Assembly: GCA_026394195.1 (NCBI GenBank)
Contig: JAPKYS010000023.1
Coordinates: 186,001 to 250,000 of the forward strand
From: a bacterium
GTDB lineage: Bacteria; Electryoneota; B3-LCP
Reading direction: 5' to 3'
Length of the DNA stretch: 64,000 nt
Shown: positions 25,965 through 33,904 of the stretch, piece after piece
How positions within the stretch are numbered: position 1 is the stretch's first letter
Layout: every line of letters begins with the position of its first letter
Made by a program: the position numbers and the translations under genes
The notes under the pieces: generated by a model
Databases searched by the model: none
Told to the model about the DNA's origin: nothing
What the model saw: the letters and a program-made list of their open reading frames with translations, nothing else

Positions 25965-28412
25965 ATGGAATCAAACAGCGCAGTGAAAACCTCAACCTAT
26001 GCAGGTCTGTTCATGATTGCATTAGCAACGTTGATGTATGAGATTCTCCTGACTCGCATCTTTAGTGTAACGGTCTGGTATCATTTCGCTTTTATGGCCA
26101 TATCTCTGGCGATGTTCGGTATGACCATAGGCGCAATTCTTGTCTATTCGTTTCCCTCGCACTTCACCCAGGAAAGAGCTCCCTCCCAGCTTAGCCTTTA
26201 TTCACTGTGTTTAGCGGTTTCGATGGTTCTTTGCTTCCTGGCGCACCTGTGTATTCCTATCTTGACCAAGGAAGGGTTTTCCTTGGTCGTGTTGTTCGGT
26301 ATTACTATGGTCTACACAATTTTGGCAGTGCCGTTTATGTTCAGCGGTATCTGCGTCAGTTTAGCCTTGACCAAATTCCCATCGCATGTGAGCAAGCTGT
26401 ACGCTGCAGACTTGGCTGGTGCGGCTGTGGGCTGCATTTTGCTGATTTATACCCTGCAAATCACTGATGGTCCCACTACAGTATTTGTCATAGCCATTCT
26501 GGCTTGTCTGGGTGCAATTTTCTTTGCTGCCGGTGCGGGACAGAAAGTGTTGCTCAAAACAAGCGCCTGGGTTGCGCTCGCTCTTGCCTTGTTTGTAGTT
26601 ACCAACACAATAATGGTCTCCCAAAACAATTCAATGATTCGCCTGATCTGGGTTAAAGGGAAGATTGAATCGAAACCGATATACGAAAAGTGGAATTCAT
26701 TTTCGCGAATCAGAGTCTGGGGTAATATGCGGAAGCCGGAAATATCCAAATGCTGGGGGATGAGTACGACCTCTCTGGAAAAGTGGAAAATTCGGCAGTT
26801 GCAGATGGATATTGACGCCTCGGCAGGAACAGTGATGACCGAATTTGACGGTAATCTGCAGAAGATTGGATTCTTGAGAAACGACATAGTCAACCTGGCT
26901 CACAACCTGAGACATGATGCCAAAGTTCTGGTAATCGGTGCTGGAGGGGGGAGAGATATCCTTTCTGCACTGGCGTTTGAACAGAAATCGGTCGTTGGAG
27001 TAGAATTCAACAGCAACATCCTCGCCACAGCTAATGGAAAGTACGGCGATTTCACCGGCCACTTGGATAAAAATCCCAAGGTAACCATCATCAATGATGA
27101 AGCACGTAGTTATGTCAGCAGATCCAAAGACAGATATGACATTATTCAGGTTTCCCTGGTGGACACCTGGGCAGCGACTGCGGCGGGAGCCTTCGTTCTC
27201 ACTGAAAATTCCATCTATACTCTGGAGGCATGGAAAACATTTCTGCAACACCTGTCTCCTAACGGTATTTTAACTTTTTCTCGATGGTACTACAAAGATC
27301 GACCAGGAGAAGCCTACCGTTTGACATCACTGGCGAGTTCAGCGCTGAAGGCAGCCGGAGTCGCGAACCCCAGGGATCATATCATCATGCTTCGAAACAT
27401 GTGGTGGGATAATGTTAAAGACGGGCCGGATGGTATCGGAACCATTCTGGTCAGCATGCAACCTTTTACCCTAAGCGACCTTCAGACCATCAATACGATT
27501 GCTGATAGTTTAGACTTCGGTGTAGTGCTGACCCCTAAATTTGCGATTGATTCAACTTTTGCCACCCTCACTTCAGGAGGCGATCTGAAGTCATTTTATT
27601 CGTCTTTCCCCTTAAACATTACTGCGCCGACGGATGACAGCCCGTTCTTCTTTCACATGCTCCGGATCAAGGATGTCTTTAAAAGCCACTTGTGGGACCA
27701 GGGCGTTCAGAGGTTCAATGTCATCGCCATCGTCATTTTGGCTGTCCTGCTTGTAATTGTGTCATTTCTGACTTTTCTATGTATTGTCATTCCTCTGGCG
27801 CTGACATCGAAAAAAATTCCCATGAAGGGTTTCTGGCCGCTATTACTTTACTTTGCGGCTATCGGTTTCGGCTTCATGTTGGTCGAGGTTTCTCAGATGC
27901 AAAGGCTGATGATCTTCCTGGGGCAACCAACTTATGGGTTGTCGGTAGTGTTGTTCTCCCTGCTGTTGTCCAGCGGTTTGGGCAGTTATTCAACGGAAAA
28001 GATCAGCAATATCAAAGACATCCGTATGCCTATAATTTCATTGTCGCTGCTTCTGGCTGCATTAGTTGTCTTTGGTCTGTTGACGCCGACGATTATTAAC
28101 GGGTTCAATGCCTCGGTGACACCTGTACGCATCATGGCCGCGATCGCTATCCTGTTCCCACTGGGATTTTTCATGGGCATGGCCTTTCCATTGGGAATGA
28201 AATTGGCAAACTTGAAATCCGCCGCAGTGACTCCTTGGCTGTGGGGAATCAACGGCGCAACATCGGTTTGCGCTTCTGTTTTAGCAATAACAATTGCTCT
28301 GACCTTTAGTATCTCTACTTCATTCTGGACTGGTTTCGCATTTTACCTCGTGGCGATCTTTGCTTACGTGTGGGCTAGCCGTGAAACTCCGCTCAGATCG
28401 GCAAAGCAATAA
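25965..28412 (+). CDS. Large membrane protein with spermidine synthase-like domain
   Basis: 815 residues; AGGA 7-10 bases before the ATG. Residues ~10-220 carry six or seven membrane helices (GLFMIALATLMYEILLTRIF, the 'E.LLTRIFSV' start typical of this family). A soluble spermidine-synthase/methyltransferase-fold domain follows at ~280-500, with nucleotide loop KVLVIGAGGGRDILSALAF and acidic VVGVEFNSNIL, then DIIQVSLVDTWAATAAGAF. Another set of six helices (~580-810) completes it. Membrane spermidine-synthase-like proteins are widespread and mostly uncharacterised. Here it lies between the SPT-like gene and the GNAT/reductase pair, so an aminopropyl- or methyl-transfer onto a lipid is conceivable but unproven. 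Confidence 0.75.
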   Translation: MESNSAVKTSTYAGLFMIALATLMYEILLTRIFSVTVWYHFAFMAISLAMFGMTIGAILVYSFPSHFTQERAPSQLSLYSLCLAVSMVLCFLAHLCIPILTKEGFSLVVLFGITMVYTILAVPFMFSGICVSLALTKFPSHVSKLYAADLAGAAVGCILLIYTLQITDGPTTVFVIAILACLGAIFFAAGAGQKVLLKTSAWVALALALFVVTNTIMVSQNNSMIRLIWVKGKIESKPIYEKWNSFSRIRVWGNMRKPEISKCWGMSTTSLEKWKIRQLQMDIDASAGTVMTEFDGNLQKIGFLRNDIVNLAHNLRHDAKVLVIGAGGGRDILSALAFEQKSVVGVEFNSNILATANGKYGDFTGHLDKNPKVTIINDEARSYVSRSKDRYDIIQVSLVDTWAATAAGAFVLTENSIYTLEAWKTFLQHLSPNGILTFSRWYYKDRPGEAYRLTSLASSALKAAGVANPRDHIIMLRNMWWDNVKDGPDGIGTILVSMQPFTLSDLQTINTIADSLDFGVVLTPKFAIDSTFATLTSGGDLKSFYSSFPLNITAPTDDSPFFFHMLRIKDVFKSHLWDQGVQRFNVIAIVILAVLLVIVSFLTFLCIVIPLALTSKKIPMKGFWPLLLYFAAIGFGFMLVEVSQMQRLMIFLGQPTYGLSVVLFSLLLSSGLGSYSTEKISNIKDIRMPIISLSLLLAALVVFGLLTPTIINGFNASVTPVRIMAAIAILFPLGFFMGMAFPLGMKLANLKSAAVTPWLWGINGATSVCASVLAITIALTFSISTSFWTGFAFYLVAIFAYVWASRETPLRSAKQ

Positions 28413-28472
28413 ACCAAATTATTTTTAATCCTCACTGGTTGTACTATCAAGTAAAAACCACTCAGGATCCGT

Positions 28473-29588
28473 ATGCCTATAAAAATCCAAGTCATCCGCA
28501 AATCCAGGCAGTTAAACGCCTTCCTGAAGCTCCCCTGGCAAATCTACAGAGGCGATCCCAACTGGGTGCCTCCGCTGCTTTCCGATCACAGGAAGATCCT
28601 GCACCCCCAACAGAACCCCTTCTTCCAACACGGCCAGATAACCAGACTCTTAGCAGTCCGTGATGGTAAACCGGTGGGTCGAATTTGCGCCATTGACAAT
28701 CGCGCCCACATCGATTACTGGCAGGAACCGGTTGGCTTTTTCGGTTTCTTTGAGTGCGAAAACAACCAGGAAACCGCTAATGCTCTGATTAATGCCGCCG
28801 CGGAGTGGTTGTACCCGCGTGGTTTAAACGTCATGCGCGGTCCCATGAATCTATCCACCAACGACACCTGTGGCTTGCTGGTCGATGGATACGACTCGCC
28901 CCCTGTGTTCATGATGACCTATAATCCGCCCTATTACGAAGATCTGCTGTTAAAAGCCGGTTTTTCCAAGTCGAAGGATCTCTGGGCTTACAAAGTGACC
29001 AAGGAAGACGTTTCGGAACGGTTAATGCGATCCGCCGAAAAAATCAAGGAGCGATCCCGGGTCACCATCCGATCGATTAATGTTAAGCATCTATTTGAAG
29101 ATATCGAATTGGTACGCATAGTCTACAATCAGGCCTGGTCCAAGAATTGGGGCTTTGTTCCCATGACTGCCGCAGAATTCGACCATACTGCCAAGGATTT
29201 GAAGCAAGTCCTCGATGCGGATCTGGCTTTCCTGGCGCTGGATGGTGATCGTCCGATTGGTTTTTCATTAGCGCTGCCCGATCTGAACGTGGCATTGAAA
29301 CGCATCAATGGTCGGTTGTTTCCTTTTGGTATTTTGAAGGTGTTGTATCACGCCCGCAAGATCAAGAACGTTCGTGTAATTACCATGGGTGTGATCGATG
29401 GATACCGCAACCGCGGTGTGGACGTCCTTTTCTACCTTGCGACCATTGAGAACGGTATAAGACGCGGGTACGAATGGGCGGAGTTGTCCTGGATTTTAGA
29501 GGATAATGTGCCCATCAACAAGGCGCTGGAAATGATCGGCGGGAAAGTCTACAAAACCTACCGAATCTATGATAAGGCCCTCGGATGA
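28473..29588 (+). CDS. GNAT-fold N-acyltransferase, candidate ceramide synthase-type enzyme
   Basis: 371 residues; AGGA (about 28464) precedes the ATG. The N-terminus KIQVIRKSRQLNAFLKLPWQ and WVPPLLSDHRKILHPQQNPF, followed by LLAVRDGKPVGRICAIDN and the central RGPMNLSTNDTCGLLVDGYD, define a family of ~370-residue GNAT-like proteins. A second GNAT half has FLALDGDRPIGFSLALPDLN and GVIDGYRNRGVDVLFYLATI (the R.RG CoA loop). Bacterial ceramide synthases belong to the GNAT superfamily. Location after an SPT-like enzyme, and coupling to a reductase by an ATGA overlap, suggest N-acylation of a long-chain base. That role is an inference from context. Confidence 0.7.
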   Translation: MPIKIQVIRKSRQLNAFLKLPWQIYRGDPNWVPPLLSDHRKILHPQQNPFFQHGQITRLLAVRDGKPVGRICAIDNRAHIDYWQEPVGFFGFFECENNQETANALINAAAEWLYPRGLNVMRGPMNLSTNDTCGLLVDGYDSPPVFMMTYNPPYYEDLLLKAGFSKSKDLWAYKVTKEDVSERLMRSAEKIKERSRVTIRSINVKHLFEDIELVRIVYNQAWSKNWGFVPMTAAEFDHTAKDLKQVLDADLAFLALDGDRPIGFSLALPDLNVALKRINGRLFPFGILKVLYHARKIKNVRVITMGVIDGYRNRGVDVLFYLATIENGIRRGYEWAELSWILEDNVPINKALEMIGGKVYKTYRIYDKALG

Positions 29589-30568
29589 AACCAATCTTGA
29601 TCACTGGAGCCAACGGTTTTATCGGAAGTCATATCGTAGAACATCTGTTATCCTCCGGATTTTCAGTCCGCTGCCTGTTGCGTCCCCAATCCCAACTGAA
29701 CTGGCTTTCGAGCTTGCCGGTAGACCTCGTTCGGGTCAATTACTCTGATGCTCAAGAGCTTAGCCGGGCGGTCGAAGGCTGTTCCACCATCCTGCATTTC
29801 GGCGGAGCGACCAAAGCGCCGGATGCGGAAACCTACCACCGTGCCAACGTCGAAACGACCCGTTTATTGCTTCAAGCTGCAAAACAAGCCTGTCCCGATT
29901 TGTCTAACTTTGTGCTCTGCTCAAGCCAGGCCGCTTTAGGACCTTCCCCATCCATCGAACCCCTGACAGAAGAAGCTCTCCCGCAACCTCTCTCAGTTTA
30001 CGGTCAGTCCAAGCTGGAGGCTGAGACCGTCTGCCGAGATTTCGCTGATCAGTTCCCCATTACTATCCTCCGCCCGCCTGCCGTATACGGACCCCGCGAT
30101 AAGGACATTCTTATTTTTTTCCGGTTGATTAAATGGGGACTTTCGCCTGCTATCGGTCGTGGAGAAAGATACGTCAGTCTGGTCAATGCGCTGGATATCG
30201 CCCGATTGATCAAGCTGATCCTGGAGGTCCAACCACAAGGCTTCCGGATCTATCACGTCACCGATGGCGAGATACACACCTGGTCAGAGATCAGCGGCTT
30301 TATAGCCAAAGCTTTACACAGACACCCCCTGAAGCTGACCGTACCGAACGTAGTGGCTACGAGTATCAGTAAGACACTCTCGATGTTTTCGACTGCTGCC
30401 GGGCGGGTATCGACTTTGAACCGCGAAAAACTGCGGGAGATCATGCAGAGTTACTGGCTGATGAGTTCAGCCAAAGCGGTGAAAGAATTAGGTTATCACC
30501 CCGAGTACGACCTGGAAAAAGGGGTGGAGTTGACAGCACGATGGTATCGGGGGAATCATTGGTTGTAA
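29585..30568 (+). CDS. NAD(P)-dependent epimerase/reductase, candidate ceramide reductase (CerR-like)
   Basis: 327 residues, extended short-chain dehydrogenase. Nucleotide loop ITGANGFIGSHIVEHLL at the N-terminus, catalytic YxxxK in LSVYGQSKLEAE (~138-142), RPPAVYGPRDKDIL, and a C-terminal YHPEYDLEKGVELTARWYRG. In Caulobacter the reduction step of ceramide synthesis is done by an SDR/epimerase-family protein (CerR) encoded near SPT. Here the gene overlaps the GNAT acyltransferase by 4 bases. A sugar-nucleotide epimerase is possible, but no sugar genes are adjacent. The terminator at 30618-30644 ends the cluster. Confidence 0.7.
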   Translation: MKPILITGANGFIGSHIVEHLLSSGFSVRCLLRPQSQLNWLSSLPVDLVRVNYSDAQELSRAVEGCSTILHFGGATKAPDAETYHRANVETTRLLLQAAKQACPDLSNFVLCSSQAALGPSPSIEPLTEEALPQPLSVYGQSKLEAETVCRDFADQFPITILRPPAVYGPRDKDILIFFRLIKWGLSPAIGRGERYVSLVNALDIARLIKLILEVQPQGFRIYHVTDGEIHTWSEISGFIAKALHRHPLKLTVPNVVATSISKTLSMFSTAAGRVSTLNREKLREIMQSYWLMSSAKAVKELGYHPEYDLEKGVELTARWYRGNHWL

Positions 30569-30617
30569 ACAGTAACCAAGCGATGACCGGATACCAGCTC
30601 AACTGCCATAAATAGAA

Positions 30618-30644
30618 AAGCCCGAGGAACACTGCCTCGGGCTT
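30618..30644. terminator. Bidirectional terminator between convergent genes
   Basis: A 10-bp stem AAGCCCGAGG / CCTCGGGCTT with a 7-base loop, 50 bp after the reductase stop and 19 bp after the stop of the minus-strand PpiD-like gene. U-rich on both sides (CTTGATTTC on plus; CTTTTCTATTT on minus). Confidence 0.85.
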
Positions 30645-30662
30645 GATTTCGGTCGTAATGGT

Positions 30663-32471
30663 TTAATAATCCAGGTAGTACAGGTAACGATGATCCTGGA
30701 TAGTGGCTTTCTTTTTGGCGTCTTCGAACCATTGGTTATAGAGCTGGTTCTGTTTTGCGCTCATCAATTCACCGCGGAGGTTGGCTTTTCTGCTCTGGAA
30801 ATCTGCTGAATCAACCGGTGTTTTCTCGAAGGTTTGGATCAGGTAGTACCCGTTCATCCCTTTGACCGGCTTCGATACACCACCTTCACGGTTGGCGAGC
30901 GCCGTACTGATGAATGCTTGATCCTGGCCGATGGTCTGCAGAAATTCACCGGAACGGAACTGTCGGTCCACCGTTTCCACCTTGAGTCCGGCAGCTTCAG
31001 CCCGAGATACGAACTGGCCGGCGTCCGGAACGGTGCGGTAGAAAGTTTCACAGCGTTCCCTGGCTCTCGCCAGATTCTTCTCTTCCAATAACTTGGCTGT
31101 TATTTGAGTCTGAACCTCGGGTAGCGGAGCGATTTTTTCCTTTTCAACCTGGTAGATCTCGAAGACCAACAATCCATCCCGCAGGCGGTAGATGGGACCA
31201 CGATCTCCGATGGGTCGATTGAAAATATATTCAACTGCGGAGGGAAGTCTGCCCACACCGGGGATGAAATCTCGCCTCTCGAAGAACCCTGAGGTATCGA
31301 TTTTCACTTTGTAGGCTGCGGCCGCGGCAGACATGGTGGATTGCTTGATTTCGTCCAGGTATCCTTCCGCGGTGCTGTGGATCTGATCCTTGGTATCTGC
31401 GGAAGGCTGGACTTTCAGCAGGATATGACTGGCGCTAATCTGCTCGACGCCATTCTCCATTTTTTTATCGGTGACCTTGATCAGGTGGTAACCGAACTTC
31501 GTGGCGACCGGTCCGGTGACCTGACCGACGGGAGTGGAAAAAGCTGCCCGATCAAATTCGGGAACCATCCTGCCGCGCTCGAAGAAGCCCAGATCGCCGC
31601 CGTTTTCTGCGGTTCGGTCATCGGAAAACTGCTTGGCCAGATCGCCGAAATCTTCGCCCGTACCGATACGGGTCATCAGTTCATTGGCGGTTTCCAGTGC
31701 CGCGCTTGAATCGGTTTTCGAAGCTTCTTCCTTGAAGATGGTGTAGAGGATGCGCCGCTTTTCGGGAACCCGGTAATCTTCTTTGTTTTCGTTATAGTAA
31801 TTCTGGACGTCCTTGGGAGAAATGGAGAAACTGTCCACACGGCTATCCGCAGTTGCGAAAAGAACATACCTGGCTTTGGCGGCAACGGTCGTGTGCAGGT
31901 ACTTTTCCCAAACCTCTTGATCGGAAACGTTCGCCAGTGACATGATCTGATAGAGAAATTTCTGACTGGGCAGCGATTTCCGGTAGCTGTCTTCCAGCAT
32001 CATCAGGTCCTGAGCTGCCGCCGGATTGCGCAGAAATTCCTGGTACTTCGCCATGTCGAAGGTGCTATCTTTCTGGAAGTACTCGTTCTGTTTGATGAAA
32101 TCAGGCGGACTGTTCTGGACCAGAAAGGCGATCTCTTTGTCGGAAACCTTGATCCCGGACGATTTGACTTCACGCTCGATCAGAGTATTCCTGATCAGCT
32201 CGTCCCAGACTTCCTGGCGAAGCTGCTTGATGCGGAATTCGCTGAGTTCTGCGCCATTTTGCTGGCTTTGTTCAAAGGTAAGCCTCTGCTGGATCAAACT
32301 TTCCAGGCGGTCGACGGGGATGTCGGTCCCGTCGATGACAGCGACAACGCCTTGCTTGGGTCCGGAGCCTGTGAAGCCTCCCATACCCCAGGAAAAGATG
32401 ATCGTGGCGATGAAAGCCAGAACCAGGATCCAGAGGATCACTTTCATGTTCTGGCGCATAGTTTGCATCAT
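30663..32471 (-). CDS. PpiD/SurA-like membrane-anchored peptidyl-prolyl isomerase
   Basis: 602 residues. A short cytosolic start is followed by one membrane anchor (VILWILVLAFIATIIFSWGM, ~10-30), a SurA_N-type chaperone region (~50-240) and a parvulin domain (~245-370) with GEDFGDLAKQFSDDRTAENG, GDLGFFERGRMVPEFDRAAF and GYHLIKVTDK. A second, degenerate parvulin-like region lies in the C-terminal part. It would work at the periplasmic face of the inner membrane on newly exported proteins, which suits a genome rich in outer-membrane and secreted proteins. A single-gene transcript with its own promoter at 32533-32561. Confidence 0.88.
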   Translation of the reverse strand: MMQTMRQNMKVILWILVLAFIATIIFSWGMGGFTGSGPKQGVVAVIDGTDIPVDRLESLIQQRLTFEQSQQNGAELSEFRIKQLRQEVWDELIRNTLIEREVKSSGIKVSDKEIAFLVQNSPPDFIKQNEYFQKDSTFDMAKYQEFLRNPAAAQDLMMLEDSYRKSLPSQKFLYQIMSLANVSDQEVWEKYLHTTVAAKARYVLFATADSRVDSFSISPKDVQNYYNENKEDYRVPEKRRILYTIFKEEASKTDSSAALETANELMTRIGTGEDFGDLAKQFSDDRTAENGGDLGFFERGRMVPEFDRAAFSTPVGQVTGPVATKFGYHLIKVTDKKMENGVEQISASHILLKVQPSADTKDQIHSTAEGYLDEIKQSTMSAAAAAYKVKIDTSGFFERRDFIPGVGRLPSAVEYIFNRPIGDRGPIYRLRDGLLVFEIYQVEKEKIAPLPEVQTQITAKLLEEKNLARARERCETFYRTVPDAGQFVSRAEAAGLKVETVDRQFRSGEFLQTIGQDQAFISTALANREGGVSKPVKGMNGYYLIQTFEKTPVDSADFQSRKANLRGELMSAKQNQLYNQWFEDAKKKATIQDHRYLYYLDY

Positions 32472-32532
32472 AACGGATAGCTCCTGATTGCTTTATCTCG
32501 CAATCTTTCGGTTCATTTTGGATCAAAACTGA

Positions 32533-32561
32533 AATATAACGACTTGGTTCCCTAAAAGCAA
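32533..32561 (-). promoter_or_regulatory. Promoter of the PpiD-like gene
   Basis: Minus strand: TTGCTT (32561-32556), 17 bp, TATATT (32538-32533). The predicted start near 32526 leaves a leader of about 55 bases containing CAGGAGC as ribosome binding site before the ATG at 32471. Confidence 0.7.
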
Positions 32562-32678
32562 GCGATAATCAGAAATTTGTTCAGCGCACAGGAGCCAGGC
32601 TGTTATAATGGCCGCCGGATGTCAATAGCGCGGCTGAGCGCAGGCACGGAAAAAATAAACCCATAATTAGGGATAGTT

Positions 32679-32824
32679 GTTCTCGAAAATAATTTCTGTT
32701 GTGTGCGTGTCATTCCGGCTGGTCCGGAATCTGACACGCCGCCAGATTCCTGACGCGTCCCTTCGGGACTTGCGGGAATGACGGCTTTTAAGACACGAAC
32801 CGATAAGAAATTATTTTCAAGAAC
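32679..32824. repeat. 146-bp inverted-repeat element with internal hairpins
   Basis: Ends are 19-bp inverted repeats with 18 matches: left arm 32679-32697 (GTTCTCGAAAATAATTTCT), right arm 32806-32824. Inside, 32706-32738 is a hairpin whose arms read CGTGTCATTCCGG / CCGGAATCTGACACG; the same 33-bp unit occurs inverted with one mismatch at 33792-33824. A second internal hairpin has arms GTCCC/GGGAC near 32758-32769. The 380-bp gap 32472-32851 otherwise holds the PpiD promoter and no coding sequence I can support. Confidence 0.65.
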
Positions 32825-32851
32825 TGATACGAAATTTCACCCGGAGTCATC

Positions 32852-33325
32852 ATGGATTACCTGATCGCCAACTATGGCAGTTATTTCCTGAAAATCATCA
32901 CCGCAGTGCTCTGCGGTGGTTTAATCGGTCTGGAACGAGAAATGTCCCGCAAACCCGCCGGACTTAAGACCAACATCCTGATCTGCATGGGAGCGACCAT
33001 CTACATGATCGTATCAGATCTGGTGGCAAGGGAAGCCGGAATGCCTCGGGGCGCCGATCCCGGACGCATCGCCGCGCAGGTAGTGACCGGTATCGGTTTC
33101 ATCGGAGCGGGCTGCATCATGCGTTCCGGTCCTACCATCGCAGGCATTACCACCGCCTCCACCATCTGGATTGTCGCTGCGTTAGGGTTAGTCATCGGAG
33201 TGGGATTTCCGCTCCTGGCCATCTTCTTCACCGTCTTCGTGCTCTTGATTCTGGTTGGCGTTCGCAAGCTGGAGCAGACCTTCAGACCAAGACGGAGATC
33301 GCACGAGAAAAAGGTGGAGGAGTAG
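32852..33325 (+). CDS. MgtC/SapB-family membrane protein
   Basis: 157 residues. MgtC N-terminal domain pattern: FLKIITAVLCGGLIGLERE, then REMSRKPAGLKTNILICMGA with the family's 'R..AGLRT..L...GA' motif, RIAAQVVTGIGFIGAGCIMR and ITTASTIWIVAALGLVIGVG. About four membrane helices, then a short charged tail. MgtC proteins are linked to magnesium limitation and ATP-synthase or transporter control. The larger C-terminal ACT-like domain of some members is absent. It stands alone between repeat-rich spacers. Confidence 0.9.
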   Translation: MDYLIANYGSYFLKIITAVLCGGLIGLEREMSRKPAGLKTNILICMGATIYMIVSDLVAREAGMPRGADPGRIAAQVVTGIGFIGAGCIMRSGPTIAGITTASTIWIVAALGLVIGVGFPLLAIFFTVFVLLILVGVRKLEQTFRPRRRSHEKKVEE

Positions 33326-33401
33326 GGGATGCGCGATTGTAGTCTCTATGCTCATCCAGCTTCTTTGTTGGATGGGCTCGAGCCCCGTCCTTCCTCATAG
33401 G

Positions 33402-33882
33402 TCCGCCTGCTGGCGGAGGGGCTGGGTGGAATCTATATTTCCTCCTACTTCTACACTCTCCATTCTCCCCTTCCAGCACCTCTGCCACTCTGTCACTCCT
33501 CCGTCAGAGAATGCCGCTCTTCGGTGCGCCGTAGCGCATCTTTCCCTTGACTTTTACTTGAAGAAAGTGTAAATTGCTGTGTTAAGGTCCTACGACTGTG
33601 CGTCAGGTCACAATCCACCTTTGGCGGATCAAGACCTGACGCAACGATGGGGTAGGGGCGCACTGCGTGCGCCCTGCAAAGACTTGGATTCCCGCTTTCG
33701 AGTCTGTCCGGGAATTCGTAAACACCCGAATAAATTCGGGTGCTCGTATAAATCAATTGGTTAAAACCAATGATTACAATACACTACTAAGCGTGTCAGA
33801 TTCCGGACAAGCCGGAATGACACGTATTTTTCAGTCGTTTCAACGACTTGATGTCGGCGAGCACCCGATTTTTAATCGGGTG
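33402..33882. repeat. Palindrome-rich spacer before uvrB
   Basis: At least eight hairpins in the 579-bp gap between the MgtC gene and uvrB: 33402-33417 (TCCGCC/GGCGGA), 33599-33643 (11-bp perfect arms TGCGTCAGGTC/GACCTGACGCA), 33656-33674 (GGGCGCA/TGCGCCC), 33723-33742 (CACCCGAAT/ATTCGGGTG), 33756-33771 (ATTGGTT/AACCAAT), 33792-33824 (the copy of the 32706 unit), 33833-33848 (AGTCGTT/AACGACT) and 33862-33882 (CACCCGATT/AATCGGGTG). An outer inverted repeat CGGGTGCTCG (33738-33747) / CGAGCACCCG encloses the last part. No coding sequence is supported here. Confidence 0.75.
33547..33575 (+). promoter_or_regulatory. Candidate uvrB promoter with a long structured leader
   Basis: TTGACT (33547-33552), 17 bp, TAAATT (33570-33575). 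It lies ~330 bp before the uvrB ATG at 33905, so the transcript would carry most of the hairpins listed for this spacer. No LexA-type box was recognised. Confidence 0.45.
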
Positions 33883-33904
33883 ATAAAAGCAACCAAGCTA
33901 TCTC

